From a bacterium (lineage in GTDB: Bacteria > Patescibacteriota > Patescibacteriia > UBA9934 > GWF2-40-263): DNA of 42,258 bases. The notes below the pieces were generated by a model. It was not told the DNA's origin, ran no database searches, and saw nothing but the letters and a program-made list of their open reading frames with translations. Positions 8,909 through 18,131 of the stretch are shown here, one piece after another; the stretch's first letter is position 1; the number at the start of each line of letters is the position of its first letter. Made by a program: the position numbers and the translations under genes. The stretch spans positions 1 to 42,258 of the forward strand of contig JAJYIV010000009.1 in NCBI GenBank assembly GCA_021789915.1, read 5' to 3'.

Positions 8909-9891
8909 CACGCCTGCTCGTCACCCGCCCGATCCCCGACGAAGGGATCAAAATGCTGCGCCGCAGCCGCAAGGTCGTGATCGACCAATACAAGCCGGAC
9001 CGCGTCATGCCGCGCGAGGAACTTTTGCGCCGCGCGCGGAAGGCCGATGTCATCCTGTCCATCCTGACGGACAAGATGGACGCCGAGCTGTTCAACGCCG
9101 CGCCGCGGCTCAAGATGATCGCCAACTACGCCGTCGGCTTCGACAACATCGATCTGAAGGAAGCGAAGAAGCGCGGCATCACGGTGGCGCACACGCGCTA
9201 TGCCGGCATCTCGGAATCCGTCGCGGAACACGCGATCGGCCTCATGCTCGCCCTGGCGCACCGCCTCGTCGAGGCGGACCGATTCATGCGCGACGGAAAG
9301 TACGAGGCGTGGGGGCCGCGGATGCTGCTCGGCGCGGATCTCATCGGCAAAACCGTCGGCGTCATCGGCACGGGGGCGATCGGCACCGGCATCATCCGCC
9401 GCCTGCACGACGGCTTCGGCGTCAAGGTGGTCTACAACGACGTGAAGCGCAACCAGACGCTCGAGGAGACGATGGACGCGCGCTTCCTCTCCAAGGACGC
9501 GCTGCTCAAGACGGCGGATTTCATTTCGCTGCACGTCCCGCTGCTGCCGTCCACGCGACACATGATCGGCGCGCGCGAGCTGAAGCTCATGAAGAAGACG
9601 GCCTTCCTCATCAACACGTCGCGCGGGCCGGTGGTGGACGCGCACGCCTTGACGCGGGCGCTTGCCAGGCGGCAGATCGGCGGCGCGGGATTGGACGTGT
9701 ACGAATGCGAGCCGAACGTCGCGTGCGACGCGAAGGATTCCATGCAGATGATCAAGCTGCCGAATGTCGTGCTGACGCCGCACACGGCCTCGGCCACCAT
9801 CGAAACGCGCCAAGCGATGTCGCGCGCGGCCGCCAGGAACATCCTCGCCTTCCTCGAAGGAAAAACACCGCCGGACCTTGTGGACGCCTGA
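8905..9891 (+). CDS. D-isomer-specific 2-hydroxyacid dehydrogenase (glyoxylate/hydroxypyruvate reductase type)
   Basis: YAVGFDNIDLKEAKKRGITVAHT; KTVGVIGTGAIGTGIIRRL; LINTSRGPVVDAHAL; VVLTPHTASAT. Overlaps the preceding gene by 4 nt. Confidence 0.93.
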   Translation: MTRLLVTRPIPDEGIKMLRRSRKVVIDQYKPDRVMPREELLRRARKADVILSILTDKMDAELFNAAPRLKMIANYAVGFDNIDLKEAKKRGITVAHTRYAGISESVAEHAIGLMLALAHRLVEADRFMRDGKYEAWGPRMLLGADLIGKTVGVIGTGAIGTGIIRRLHDGFGVKVVYNDVKRNQTLEETMDARFLSKDALLKTADFISLHVPLLPSTRHMIGARELKLMKKTAFLINTSRGPVVDAHALTRALARRQIGGAGLDVYECEPNVACDAKDSMQMIKLPNVVLTPHTASATIETRQAMSRAAARNILAFLEGKTPPDLVDA

Positions 9892-10560
9892 TCAAAAACC
9901 TGCCTCTTCGAGGCAGGTTTTTCGCATGATCCATCGAACGTCTTCGATCGCCTTGCCCATGTTGCGCATGCCTTGCCCGACCGGATAACACACGGGGTGC
10001 ACGCCGAAGGTTTTGCCGCTCGCGGCGAAGGGAACGGAAGTTTTGCGGCATTGCGAGACGTTGACCGGGCGCCCCAGCATCACGGAGTTGACTTGGTTGC
10101 CGAAGGCGACGATCGCGCGCGGATTCACGGCGGCTATTTCTTCGTGCAAAGAAGGCAGGTAGGCGCGGAAGACATCGTCGCGCTGATGGCGCGCGTCGGC
10201 TTGCGTGCACTTGGCGAGGTTCGTGATGTAGAGACGGCGCGCGGCGACGTGGCGATAGACCTCGCCGGCGAATGCCGGCGTCCACGCCTCGGGAGGCGTC
10301 GTTTGGATGCGCTCATTGAGCACGGCGTCGAACAACCCGAGCTTCGTGAACAGATTCCACGCATGCTTCGTCCCGATCCACGGCGCGTGCAGTCCTTTCC
10401 ACCTCGGGCTCGCGGCCACGTTGCGTCCCGTCGGGTTCATGAAGACAAAACAGACGTCGGGCCGTGAGACGCATCCGGCGCCGTAAATCGCGCGCAGCGC
10501 CGGATCGCCGTGCCGGCGTTGGAGCGCGTCGAATTTGCGTTTCAGTGAAGTGATTTGCAT
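9892..10560 (-). CDS. Uracil-DNA glycosylase superfamily protein
   Basis: MQITSLKRKFDALQRRHGDPALRAIYGAGCVSRPDVCFVFMNPTGRNVA...LYITNLAKCTQAD...NPRAIVAFGNQV...VHPVCYPVG. Confidence 0.75.
   Translation of the reverse strand: MQITSLKRKFDALQRRHGDPALRAIYGAGCVSRPDVCFVFMNPTGRNVAASPRWKGLHAPWIGTKHAWNLFTKLGLFDAVLNERIQTTPPEAWTPAFAGEVYRHVAARRLYITNLAKCTQADARHQRDDVFRAYLPSLHEEIAAVNPRAIVAFGNQVNSVMLGRPVNVSQCRKTSVPFAASGKTFGVHPVCYPVGQGMRNMGKAIEDVRWIMRKTCLEEAGF
9894..9922. terminator. Bidirectional intrinsic terminator between convergent genes
   Basis: AAAAACCTGCCTC-ttc-GAGGCAGGTTTTT perfect stem with A- and T-tracts. Confidence 0.85.
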
Positions 10561-10569
10561 ACTGTGAAG

Positions 10570-10597
10570 AAAAAGGCGTACCCGATCTTGGGTACGC
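10570..10597 (-). terminator. Intrinsic terminator for the downstream-facing minus-strand gene
   Basis: GCGTACCC-gatctt-GGGTACGC stem with a minus-strand T-run. Confidence 0.7.
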
Positions 10598-10622
10598 TTT
10601 GAGTATAGGAGCCGCCCGAAGA

Positions 10623-10979
10623 TCATGTCGGACGAAGTGCGAGCTCGCGCGCGAGCTCATCAAAGAGCGGATTGTGGAATGGAAGGATCGCGTTCTTCTC
10701 AAGAAACTGCTCCGCCGGTTTCGCCCTGTCGGGACGAAGCCTATACCAGCCGATTCTCAGGTCGGTATACTCTTCTAAGAGGGCGGGGGACATCGCATCG
10801 ACTACCTGGGCGAGTTCTCTCGCATGCCGCCTTTCGTGCGGGACGGACAACAAGGACTCGTGGCGCTCCGCTCCCCGAGAAAAAACTTCGAGAAGGCGCT
10901 CGGGGGAGAACCAGCGTCCCGAACCGAATGATAGAAGCGTGCCGACGATCACGTCCGACGTCGCCAATCCGTCTTCCAT
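10623..10979 (-). CDS. Hypothetical protein (118 aa)
   Basis: ORF MEDGLATSDVIVGTLLSFGSGRWFSPERLLEVFSRGAERHE..., followed by a terminator at 10597-10570. Confidence 0.6.
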   Translation of the reverse strand: MEDGLATSDVIVGTLLSFGSGRWFSPERLLEVFSRGAERHESLLSVPHERRHARELAQVVDAMSPALLEEYTDLRIGWYRLRPDRAKPAEQFLEKNAILPFHNPLFDELARELALRPT

Positions 10980-11023
10980 GACGAACCTCCTTGTGGGAAA
11001 AGAGCGTGAACGTCTGCGCCACA

Positions 11024-11099
11024 TGGTGGACCGTGTCGGATTTGAACCGACGACCCCCGCGTTGCAAACGCGGTGCTCTGCCAACTGAGCTAACGGCCC
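11024..11099 (-). tRNA. tRNA-Ala(UGC), CCA encoded
   Basis: Revcomp GGGCCGTTAGCTCAGTTGGCAGAGCACCGCGTTTGCAACGCGGGGGTCGTCGGTTCAAATCCGACACGGTCCACCA; anticodon loop TTTGCAA. Confidence 0.95.
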
Positions 11100-11389
11100 G
11101 CCATCTGGCGCGGACGACCAAATCTATTCCGAATCCGCGCGCGCGTCAACGTGACGGGCGCGCATACGCGACGCACCCGCGTCACGGCGATGCACGCGCG
11201 CAAAAAATTCGCTCGCGCATCTCTTGACAACACGCGTAAGTCATCCACAGCCCGTGCTTGCACATGTGTGCTATACTATTTGCAATCGTCAGACACGCAC
11301 GCGTCGCGTGTCGACGACGCGCGCGAACGCAACCTGTGCACGCGCGCTTGAAGAGCTTCGTTCGGAGCTCCTAAGGAGGCATCACGCGT

Positions 11390-11482
11390 ATGGCCATGAA
11401 GAAAAAGGCTGCGAAGAAGCGCAAGGCAGCCCCGAAGCGCAAGGCCGCGAAGAAGCGCAAGGCCGCGAAGAAGCGCCGTTAA
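11390..11482 (+). CDS. 30-aa lysine/alanine/arginine-rich microprotein (histone-tail-like)
   Basis: MAMKKKAAKKRKAAPKRKAAKKRKAAKKRR*; strong SD CTAAGGAGG just upstream; upstream extended -10-like TGCTATACT; downstream hairpin ending CGTTTT. Below the ORF-track length cutoff. Confidence 0.7.
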   Translation: MAMKKKAAKKRKAAPKRKAAKKRKAAKKRR

Positions 11483-11528
11483 GGCAATCAAAAACGTCTC
11501 CGTTGACGCGACGGGGGCGTTTTGAATT

Positions 11529-12311
11529 TCACCCGCGCGCGCCGCGGCGGCGCGCAAGAATGGTTTCCGCAATCTCCCGTTCTTCCGGCGTGTTGATGCC
11601 GACGGCTTCTTCCGGATCCACGCTGATGGACGAGAGTTTTCTTTCCTGCGCGACCGCCATGGCGACAAGATCGGTCAAATAATATTCCCGCTGTGCGTTC
11701 TCGCGGCCCAGGCGGCGAATGTTCTCCCACAGCCACGCCGCGTCGAAACACATGAGGGCCGGATTGACTTCGCGAATCTCCTTCTCCGCGGGAGAGGCGT
11801 CCTTGTATTCGCGAATCCCGACGATGCGCCCGTCCGAACCGCGTACGACGCGGCCCCAATGCTCGAAGGCGCGGCACCATCCCTGAAAGTCCGGTACCGT
11901 CGTCGTCATCAATGTCAGGGTGTTGCGGCGTTCCTCGTGCCGCGACACGAGGCGCCGCAACGTTTGCGCCGAAACGAACGGATGGTCGCCGTACAGCACG
12001 ACGACGACTTCCGCCCTTCCCGCGGCTTCGCGCGCCGAAGCGACGGCATGGCCGGTCCCCATCGGCTCGCCTTGCTCCACGTAGTCGCAGACGTCGCCCA
12101 TGGCCCGACGCACCTCGCCGCCCCTGTCCCCTACGACGACGATCGGGCGCGGATCCACGTCCGACACGCGTATGGAAGCCAGGAGATGCTCAAGAATCGT
12201 CTTTCCGCCCACAAGCGTCAACGCTTTCGGAAGATCCGACTTCATGCGCGTTCCCTTCCCTGCGGCGAGAACAATCACGCGAGCCGTCGGGGCCATGCTT
12301 GGAATGGGCAT
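11529..12311 (-). CDS. Nucleotidyltransferase (GlmU N-terminal / sugar-1-phosphate uridylyltransferase-like)
   Basis: VIVLAAGKGTRMKSDLPKALTLVGGKTILEHLL; EQGEPMGTGHAVASA; VLYGDHPF. Confidence 0.88.
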   Translation of the reverse strand: MPIPSMAPTARVIVLAAGKGTRMKSDLPKALTLVGGKTILEHLLASIRVSDVDPRPIVVVGDRGGEVRRAMGDVCDYVEQGEPMGTGHAVASAREAAGRAEVVVVLYGDHPFVSAQTLRRLVSRHEERRNTLTLMTTTVPDFQGWCRAFEHWGRVVRGSDGRIVGIREYKDASPAEKEIREVNPALMCFDAAWLWENIRRLGRENAQREYYLTDLVAMAVAQERKLSSISVDPEEAVGINTPEEREIAETILARRRGARG

Positions 12312-12344
12312 AGTGCAGACACGGTATCAGATTGTCCTCCGATT

Positions 12345-12473
12345 TCAAGCGGAGAACCGCATGGCCCAGATCGTGCCGAGGACGAAACCGACCGCGAAAA
12401 CAAGGCTAAATCGAATGGCGAGACAAAGAGGACAGGAGGTTCGGTCTACGGGTCGTTGTGAACACGTGAACAT
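12345..12473 (-). CDS. Possible small membrane protein with CxxC (42 aa)
   Basis: MFTCSQRPVDRTSCPLCLAIRFSLVFAVGFVLGTIWAMRFSA: one hydrophobic segment; the start abuts the rRNA terminator, so the start is uncertain. Confidence 0.3.
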   Translation of the reverse strand: MFTCSQRPVDRTSCPLCLAIRFSLVFAVGFVLGTIWAMRFSA

Positions 12474-12474
12474 A

Positions 12475-12522
12475 GAAAAAACGACGGCCCGACCAGCATA
12501 CGCTGGCACACACAGGCCGTCG
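12475..12522 (-). terminator. rRNA operon terminator
   Basis: Minus strand CGACGGCC...GGCCGTCG followed by TTTTTT, immediately 3' of 5S. Confidence 0.85.
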
Positions 12523-12540
12523 AATCCGTCGAAGCGTTCC

Positions 12541-12655
<115 letters not shown>

Positions 12656-12812
12656 TCTGGAGCGCTTCGTTGGAAAGATCATCTGAACTCACAGTGGTTG
12701 TAGAGCTCGACCGATTAGTACCGCTCCGCTCCACGCGTTACCGCGCTTCCACGTACGGCCTATCAACCTGCTGGTCTCGCAGGAGTCTCAAATGAAGACT
12801 TATCTTGGGGTC

Positions 12813-12846
<34 letters not shown>

Positions 12847-12968
12847 ATCTGGACATCGCTACCCGGCCATGCCCTTGGCAGGACAACCGGTACACGAGAG
12901 GTCCCTGCTTCCCGGTCCTCTCGTACTAGGGAAGCGTCCCCTCAATCTTCGACGCCCATGGTAGATAG

Positions 12969-13005
<37 letters not shown>

Positions 13006-13051
13006 ACGTACCGCTTTAATTGGCGAACAGCCAAACCATTGGGAGCTTCTT

Positions 13052-13093
<42 letters not shown>

Positions 13094-13626
13094 CGCCGTC
13101 GCTGTGGACGCTTGGGCGGGATCAGCCTGTTATCCCCGGAGTAGCTTTTATCCGATGAGCTTCCGCCGTCCTACTTCGTACGGTCGGATCACTAACTTCC
13201 GCTTTCGCGACTGCGCGACATGTACGTCTTGCAGTAAAGCCGGCTTTTGCGTTTGCACGTCCAGCGCGATTTCCATCCGCGCCAAGCCGACCTTTGTAAA
13301 CGCCTCCGTTACCTTTTAGGAGGCACCCGCCCCAGGTAAACTACCCACCAGTTCCTGTCCCTGACACCGGATTCACGGCATCTGGTTAGAATTCACGCAG
13401 CGCAAGGGTGGTGTCTCATTGGCGCCGAAGCTCCCACCTACGCTGAACATGCGAAGCATGAATCCAAGAACAAGTTGTAGTAAAGCTTCACGGGGTCTTT
13501 TCGTCTAACCACGGGTAATGAGCATCTTCACTCATCTTGCAATTTCGCCGAGTCCCTCGTTGAGAGAGTCATGAACTCGTTATGCCATTCGTGCAGGTCG
13601 GAACTCACCCGACAAGGAATTTCGCT

Positions 13627-14329
13627 TAACGTGTTAATCCAGTTTGGACGGCTCTTGAGTCGAGAACCCTGCATGTCGCCATGCAGATCGGACTATATCT
13701 TCACCCGATTGCTCGGGGTCCGGCGTGTAGTCTCTGAGGATTCTAGAAATCTCGACGGAACCTTGCGGTTCATGGCTTGAATGTACCGAGCCGCCTGACG
13801 AAGACCCGACGTGGTTGTGTGTCCGTTTCGCTCCATGAGAGCCAAAACCTTCACGAACCGTTCGAAGTCCTTTCGTTTCGCGGTCTGCAGCGGGTATGCG
13901 CGGAAGAACGGAACGATCTTCTCAAGAAGATCATGCCGCGTTCGCACGCAATACCTCAACAGGTGTTCCGTATGGTTGTCGTGTCGCCGGTTTTCATAGA
14001 TCTGGCCGCACTTGAAAAACAACTTGATGCGTTCCAAGCAGGTCCGACTTTTGCTTCCCTGCGTCACCACAAACTCCGGAAACAGCTGCCATCCGTGTTT
14101 CGTCGTCTGGTTGCGGATTAAGCTGACGGAGAAACATCCTTCCCCGTCGACAAATCCACAAATCCACGATTCAATTTCCAGCCTTTCCTGCTGATTGTCT
14201 GACATACTATGGTGCAAATTTACCATAGGTCAGGTGTTCCAGCATATAGCCAGATTTTTCCTTCTACGTCTTCATCGGCACAGATGAAGTTCGAAAGAGA
14301 GGCCTTTCACCTCACTAAGGCAACGATTC
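13627..14329 (-). other. Group I intron in 23S rRNA (H69-H71 region, E. coli ~1931)
   Basis: Interrupts CCTAAGGT|AGCGAAATTCC. P1: 5' exon CUAAGGU (14336-14330) pairs with intron GCCUUAG (14321-14315) with U-G at the splice site. P7-like GACUACAC ... GAAGAUAUAGUCC near the 3' end; GCAUG-GCGA-CAUGC hairpin. Confidence 0.9.
13693..14226 (-). CDS. LAGLIDADG-family homing endonuclease (intron-encoded)
   Basis: WICGFVDGEGCFSVSLIRNQTTKHGWQLFPEFVVTQGSKSRTCLERIKLFFKCGQI; lies within the 23S intron. Start may be the internal ATG at 14205. Confidence 0.9.
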   Translation of the reverse strand: MVNLHHSMSDNQQERLEIESWICGFVDGEGCFSVSLIRNQTTKHGWQLFPEFVVTQGSKSRTCLERIKLFFKCGQIYENRRHDNHTEHLLRYCVRTRHDLLEKIVPFFRAYPLQTAKRKDFERFVKVLALMERNGHTTTSGLRQAARYIQAMNRKVPSRFLESSETTRRTPSNRVKI

Positions 14330-15151
14330 ACCTTAGGACGATTATAGTTATCGCCGGCGTTCATCCGCGCTTCGGTCGAGGGCTTTGCCTTGCGGCTAAC
14401 CCCCTTCCTTAACGTTCGGACACTGGCCAGGCATCAGCCCGTATACATCACCTTACGGTTTCGCACGGACCTGTGTTTTTGATAAACAGTCGGTTCATGT
14501 CTTTCGCTGCGGGTCGCCCCCTCCCGGGGGCAACCAGGCCTTATCCCGAAGTTACGGCCATTGTTTTGCCGAGTTCCTTAACGAGGGTTCTCTCGTACAT
14601 CTTGGCACATTACGCGCCCACCCACCTGTGTCGGTTTCCGGTACGGGCCTGCTCCTCATAATCCTAGCGGCTTTTCTTGGCTCCGTGTTCCGCTCCCCTT
14701 GGCAGCCTTGCGGCCGCCTTGCGATCGCACGCCGGCTTACGGCTGACGGATTTGCCTGTCAGCCACCTGCATGCGCCCAACGCCATAGCCATAGGGCGCG
14801 GGAAGGTTCACGAAGCGTCCCCGCATCGGTGAAGAACAGGGTGCAGGAATATTAACCTGCTGTGCATCGGCTACGCCTCTCGGCCTCGCCTTAGCTCCCG
14901 ACTCACCCTGGGTCGATTTGCGTTGCCCAGGAAACCTTGGGTTTACGATGGAGGGGGTTCTCACCCCTCTTTGTGCTACTTATGCCAACATTCTCCCTTC
15001 GCAACGCTCCACCAGGCCTCACGACCTGACTTCGTCGCAGATGCGAATGCTCCCCTACCGCTTCGCCAATTGAATGGCGAAACCCTCAACTTCGGCACGT
15101 CGTTTGAGCCCCGGTACATTTTCGGCGCAGAAAAGCTTGACCAGTGAGCTG

Positions 15152-15203
<52 letters not shown>

Positions 15204-16877
15204 AGCCTTTCAACCACCTTTTACACTTAACGACGATTTAGGGGCCTTAGTTTGAGGTCTGGGCTGTTCCCCTCTCGACGGATGGAGCTTAGCCCCCATC
15301 GTCTGACTGCCGGGAACACGTATGGGTATTCGGAGTTTGGTTAGGGCTTCTACCTTGCGGCGAAGACCCCATTCAGTGCTCTACCCCCCACACGTTATGC
15401 GCCGGCGCTAGCCCACAAGCTATCTCGGGGAGAACCAGCTATTACCGAGTTCGATTGGAATTTCTCCGCTATCCACAGCTCGTCCCCGCGTTTTGCACAG
15501 CGCGTGAGTTCGGCCCTCCACGGGTTGTTACGCCCGCTTCAGCCTGGCCATGGATAGGTCACCCGGTTTCGGGTCGTGTACATGTCACTCTCTCATGTTG
15601 TACCCGACGCATCCGCCTTGCGGAGAATACGCGGGCACAGCATGAGAAGACGCGCCGTTAACGCTCGCTTTCACTGAGGCTTCGCCCCGTGGGGCTTAAC
15701 CAAGCGACATGCAGCACACTCGTTGGCTCATTCTTCAATAGGAATGCCGTCACCCTTGCGGGCTCCGACTCCTTGTAAGCATACGGTTTCAGATACTATT
15801 TCATTCCCCTCCCGGGGTACTTTTCAGCGTTCCCTCGCGGTACTTGTCCACTATCGATCAGAACACGTATTTAGTCTTGCCACATAGTCGCGGCGGCTTC
15901 CCACAAGATTGCACGTGTCTCGTGGTACTCAAGAGCGGAAACAACGATCGAGCGGGATGATTTCGGATACGGGGCTTTCACCCTCTTTGGCGCCCTGTTC
16001 CAAGGGCCTCTCCTATCAGTCGCCTGTCTCGTCTGCACATGGAAGAATGCAGCGTCTCCGTCTTACAACCCCTCACGCGCAACGGCTTCCACCTTTCATC
16101 CGCGATCCGACAAAACTTGCGTCTTGCGTTTCACGCGGACTTCACGCGTCAGGTTTGGACTGTTCCCCGTTCGTTCGCCACTACTAAGGGAATGGGCTCA
16201 TAGAGAATGAAGCACCGGCGGAACGTGTCCGCTTGGTCCTTCATTTCTATGAGCAGGTCTTTTTCTGTTCCTCTGGGTACTGAGATGTTTCACTTCCCCA
16301 GGTGCCCGACTCGTGCCTATGTATTCAGCACGAGACTGTGCGGCATTCCCCGCACAAGGTTTCCCCATTCGGAAATCTCCGGATCAACGGTTGCTTGCCA
16401 CCTCCCCGGAGCTTATCGCAGGCTGCTACGTCCTTCATCGGCATGTTCTGTCGAGCCATCCACCGTATGCCCTTTGCTCTACAACCACTGTAAGATCAGA
16501 TATCCGGCGCAAAAAGCCGGCCATCCAAGGGCTCCGCTTCGCGCTTACAACGCAAAGGTTCGCTCACAGTGGATTAAAAACTGTGTTGGTTCTCATTACC
16601 TTTCCAACTTGTTCTCGATTGTGAAGGGACGCGCTGGCCCTTCGGACCAGGCTTGGCGGCTTGCGGAAGCGGCCGAGTCTGTTTCGAAGGGAGAAACGAA
16701 AGGGACCGTGCATCAGCGCGGTCCCGCAGGCTCGAAAACACTCAAGCTCACGAAGGCGGCTGATGAAGAATCCCGAACGTGTTGTTTCCCATATTCTTCA
16801 CGCCTTCTTCTCCATCCCTCGATCACAGCCGGCCGTTCTTGGGACAAAGAAGGAGTGAGCTTCAAAGTTGTGGCGGT

Positions 16878-16906
16878 ATCTTAAATGAGGTCGAAAAACC
16901 TGTCAA
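16878..16906 (-). promoter_or_regulatory. Candidate 23S-5S promoter
   Basis: Minus strand TTGACA (16906-16901), 17-nt spacer, TAAGAT (16883-16878); about 380 nt upstream of mature 23S. Confidence 0.65.
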
Positions 16907-17002
16907 GCATTCCTTCCCCAATCCATCCACAGGCGCCATCTGCCCGAAAAACAAGAGAAGATATACCCTATCTGGCGGACGCATGTCTCAAAGGAGGTCG
17001 CC

Positions 17003-17251
17003 GTGTCCAAGCCATCAAAGCCGGCCATGGAAGCCGGGTACGGCGGATGTAGGGCGCCGACAAGGCCCGAACCGGTCAAGGCCCCGTCCAAACGTCGATG
17101 GACGGAAGAGGATCGCAAGGATCAAGAAATGGATGAGGCGTTCGAGAAGGCAAAGGCGGAGATCAAAGCCAGAAAAGCGAGGGTGGAATCGGAAAGAAAA
17201 GAAATGGGACTCCCGCCGACACGTCGGCGCAATCCCAAGAATTCCTGCTGA
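17003..17251 (+). CDS. Small highly charged hypothetical protein (GTG start)
   Basis: SD AAAGGAGGT upstream of GTG; MSKPSKPAMEAGYGGCRAPTRPEPVKAPSKRRWTEEDRKDQEMDEAFEKAKAEIKARKARVESERKEMG.... Confidence 0.6.
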   Translation: MSKPSKPAMEAGYGGCRAPTRPEPVKAPSKRRWTEEDRKDQEMDEAFEKAKAEIKARKARVESERKEMGLPPTRRRNPKNSC

Positions 17252-17279
17252 CGGACGCGGACAACTCCCCGCGTCTTTT

Positions 17280-17873
17280 TTATTCGCCGAAATCGTCCAT
17301 CAGGCTTTGGCCCGGCGCGTATTCATGGGGATGCGCGGCGAGATCCTCGATCGTCTGCAGAAGGATCGGATACTCCGCATCCATGAAGTGGCCGCAGCCC
17401 TCCGTCTCAACGAGACGGGCTTTCAAAATGGACGCCCATTTGCGTCCGTGCTCGACGGGGACTAGTTTGTCGTCTTTGGAGTGGATCACGACGAACTCAC
17501 GGGCTTTCCACATAAGAACATCCGCATCGAAGTCGACGATGAAGAGCTGCCGCAGGGCTGGATTACCCACGATCCAAGGCGACGCCGCGATGACGGCAGC
17601 ACGAGGCGGGCCGTCCATTTCAGCCGCCTCGAGGAATTGCAGCATGAGCAGGCCGCCGAGCGAGTGACCGAGAATGATGTCCTGCCCGGAAAGTTTGCCG
17701 ATTTGGCGACGCATGTCTTCCACGATCTCGGGCAGTTTCAGTTCCTCCCCGCTTTTCAGATTAAGGGTCGGGGTGACAACCTCGAAGCCGCGGTCGCGCA
17801 GGGCGCCCGCAAGCCAAGGATGAAAGTTCATCTCGGGGGAGGCGTTGAAGCCGTGGATCAGGATGACGCGCAT
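17280..17873 (-). CDS. Alpha/beta hydrolase, RBBP9/YdeN-like serine hydrolase
   Basis: MRVILIHGFNASPEMNFHPWLAGALRDRGFEVVTPTL...IILGHSLGGLLMLQFLE...VIHSKDDKLVPVEHG...EGCGHF. Confidence 0.88.
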   Translation of the reverse strand: MRVILIHGFNASPEMNFHPWLAGALRDRGFEVVTPTLNLKSGEELKLPEIVEDMRRQIGKLSGQDIILGHSLGGLLMLQFLEAAEMDGPPRAAVIAASPWIVGNPALRQLFIVDFDADVLMWKAREFVVIHSKDDKLVPVEHGRKWASILKARLVETEGCGHFMDAEYPILLQTIEDLAAHPHEYAPGQSLMDDFGE

Positions 17874-18000
17874 ACGAGGAGGCAGGAGACAGGATTCAGG
17901 AGTCAGGATGAAGAAGCCGATGGCACGAGCTTACGCGATAGATTCTATGGCGTCGAGTGAGTGTTGAAAAGGCGGCGGCGGACGTGTAAAGTTCCGTCGA

Positions 18001-18085
18001 GGGCGGGTGGCGGAATTGGCATACGCGCCAGCCTTAGGAGCTGGTGGGGAAACCCATGAGAGTTCGATCCTCTCCCCGCCCACCA
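18001..18085 (+). tRNA. tRNA-Leu(UAG), CCA encoded
   Basis: GGGCGGGTGGCGGAATTGGCATACGCGCCAGCCTTAGGAGCTGGTGGGGAAACCCATGAGAGTTCGATCCTCTCCCCGCCCACCA. Confidence 0.93.
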
Positions 18086-18131
18086 TCTGTCCGAGAGCAA
18101 TCCATGTGGGTTCGAGTCCCACCCTGCCCAA
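18086..18131 (+). pseudogene. tRNA remnant (D-arm-like fragment plus T-arm/acceptor 3' half)
   Basis: TCTGTCCGAGAGCAATCCATGTGGGTTCGAGTCCCACCCTGCCCA: perfect T-arm GTGGG-TTCGAGT-CCCAC but no anticodon arm or matching 5' acceptor. Confidence 0.6.
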
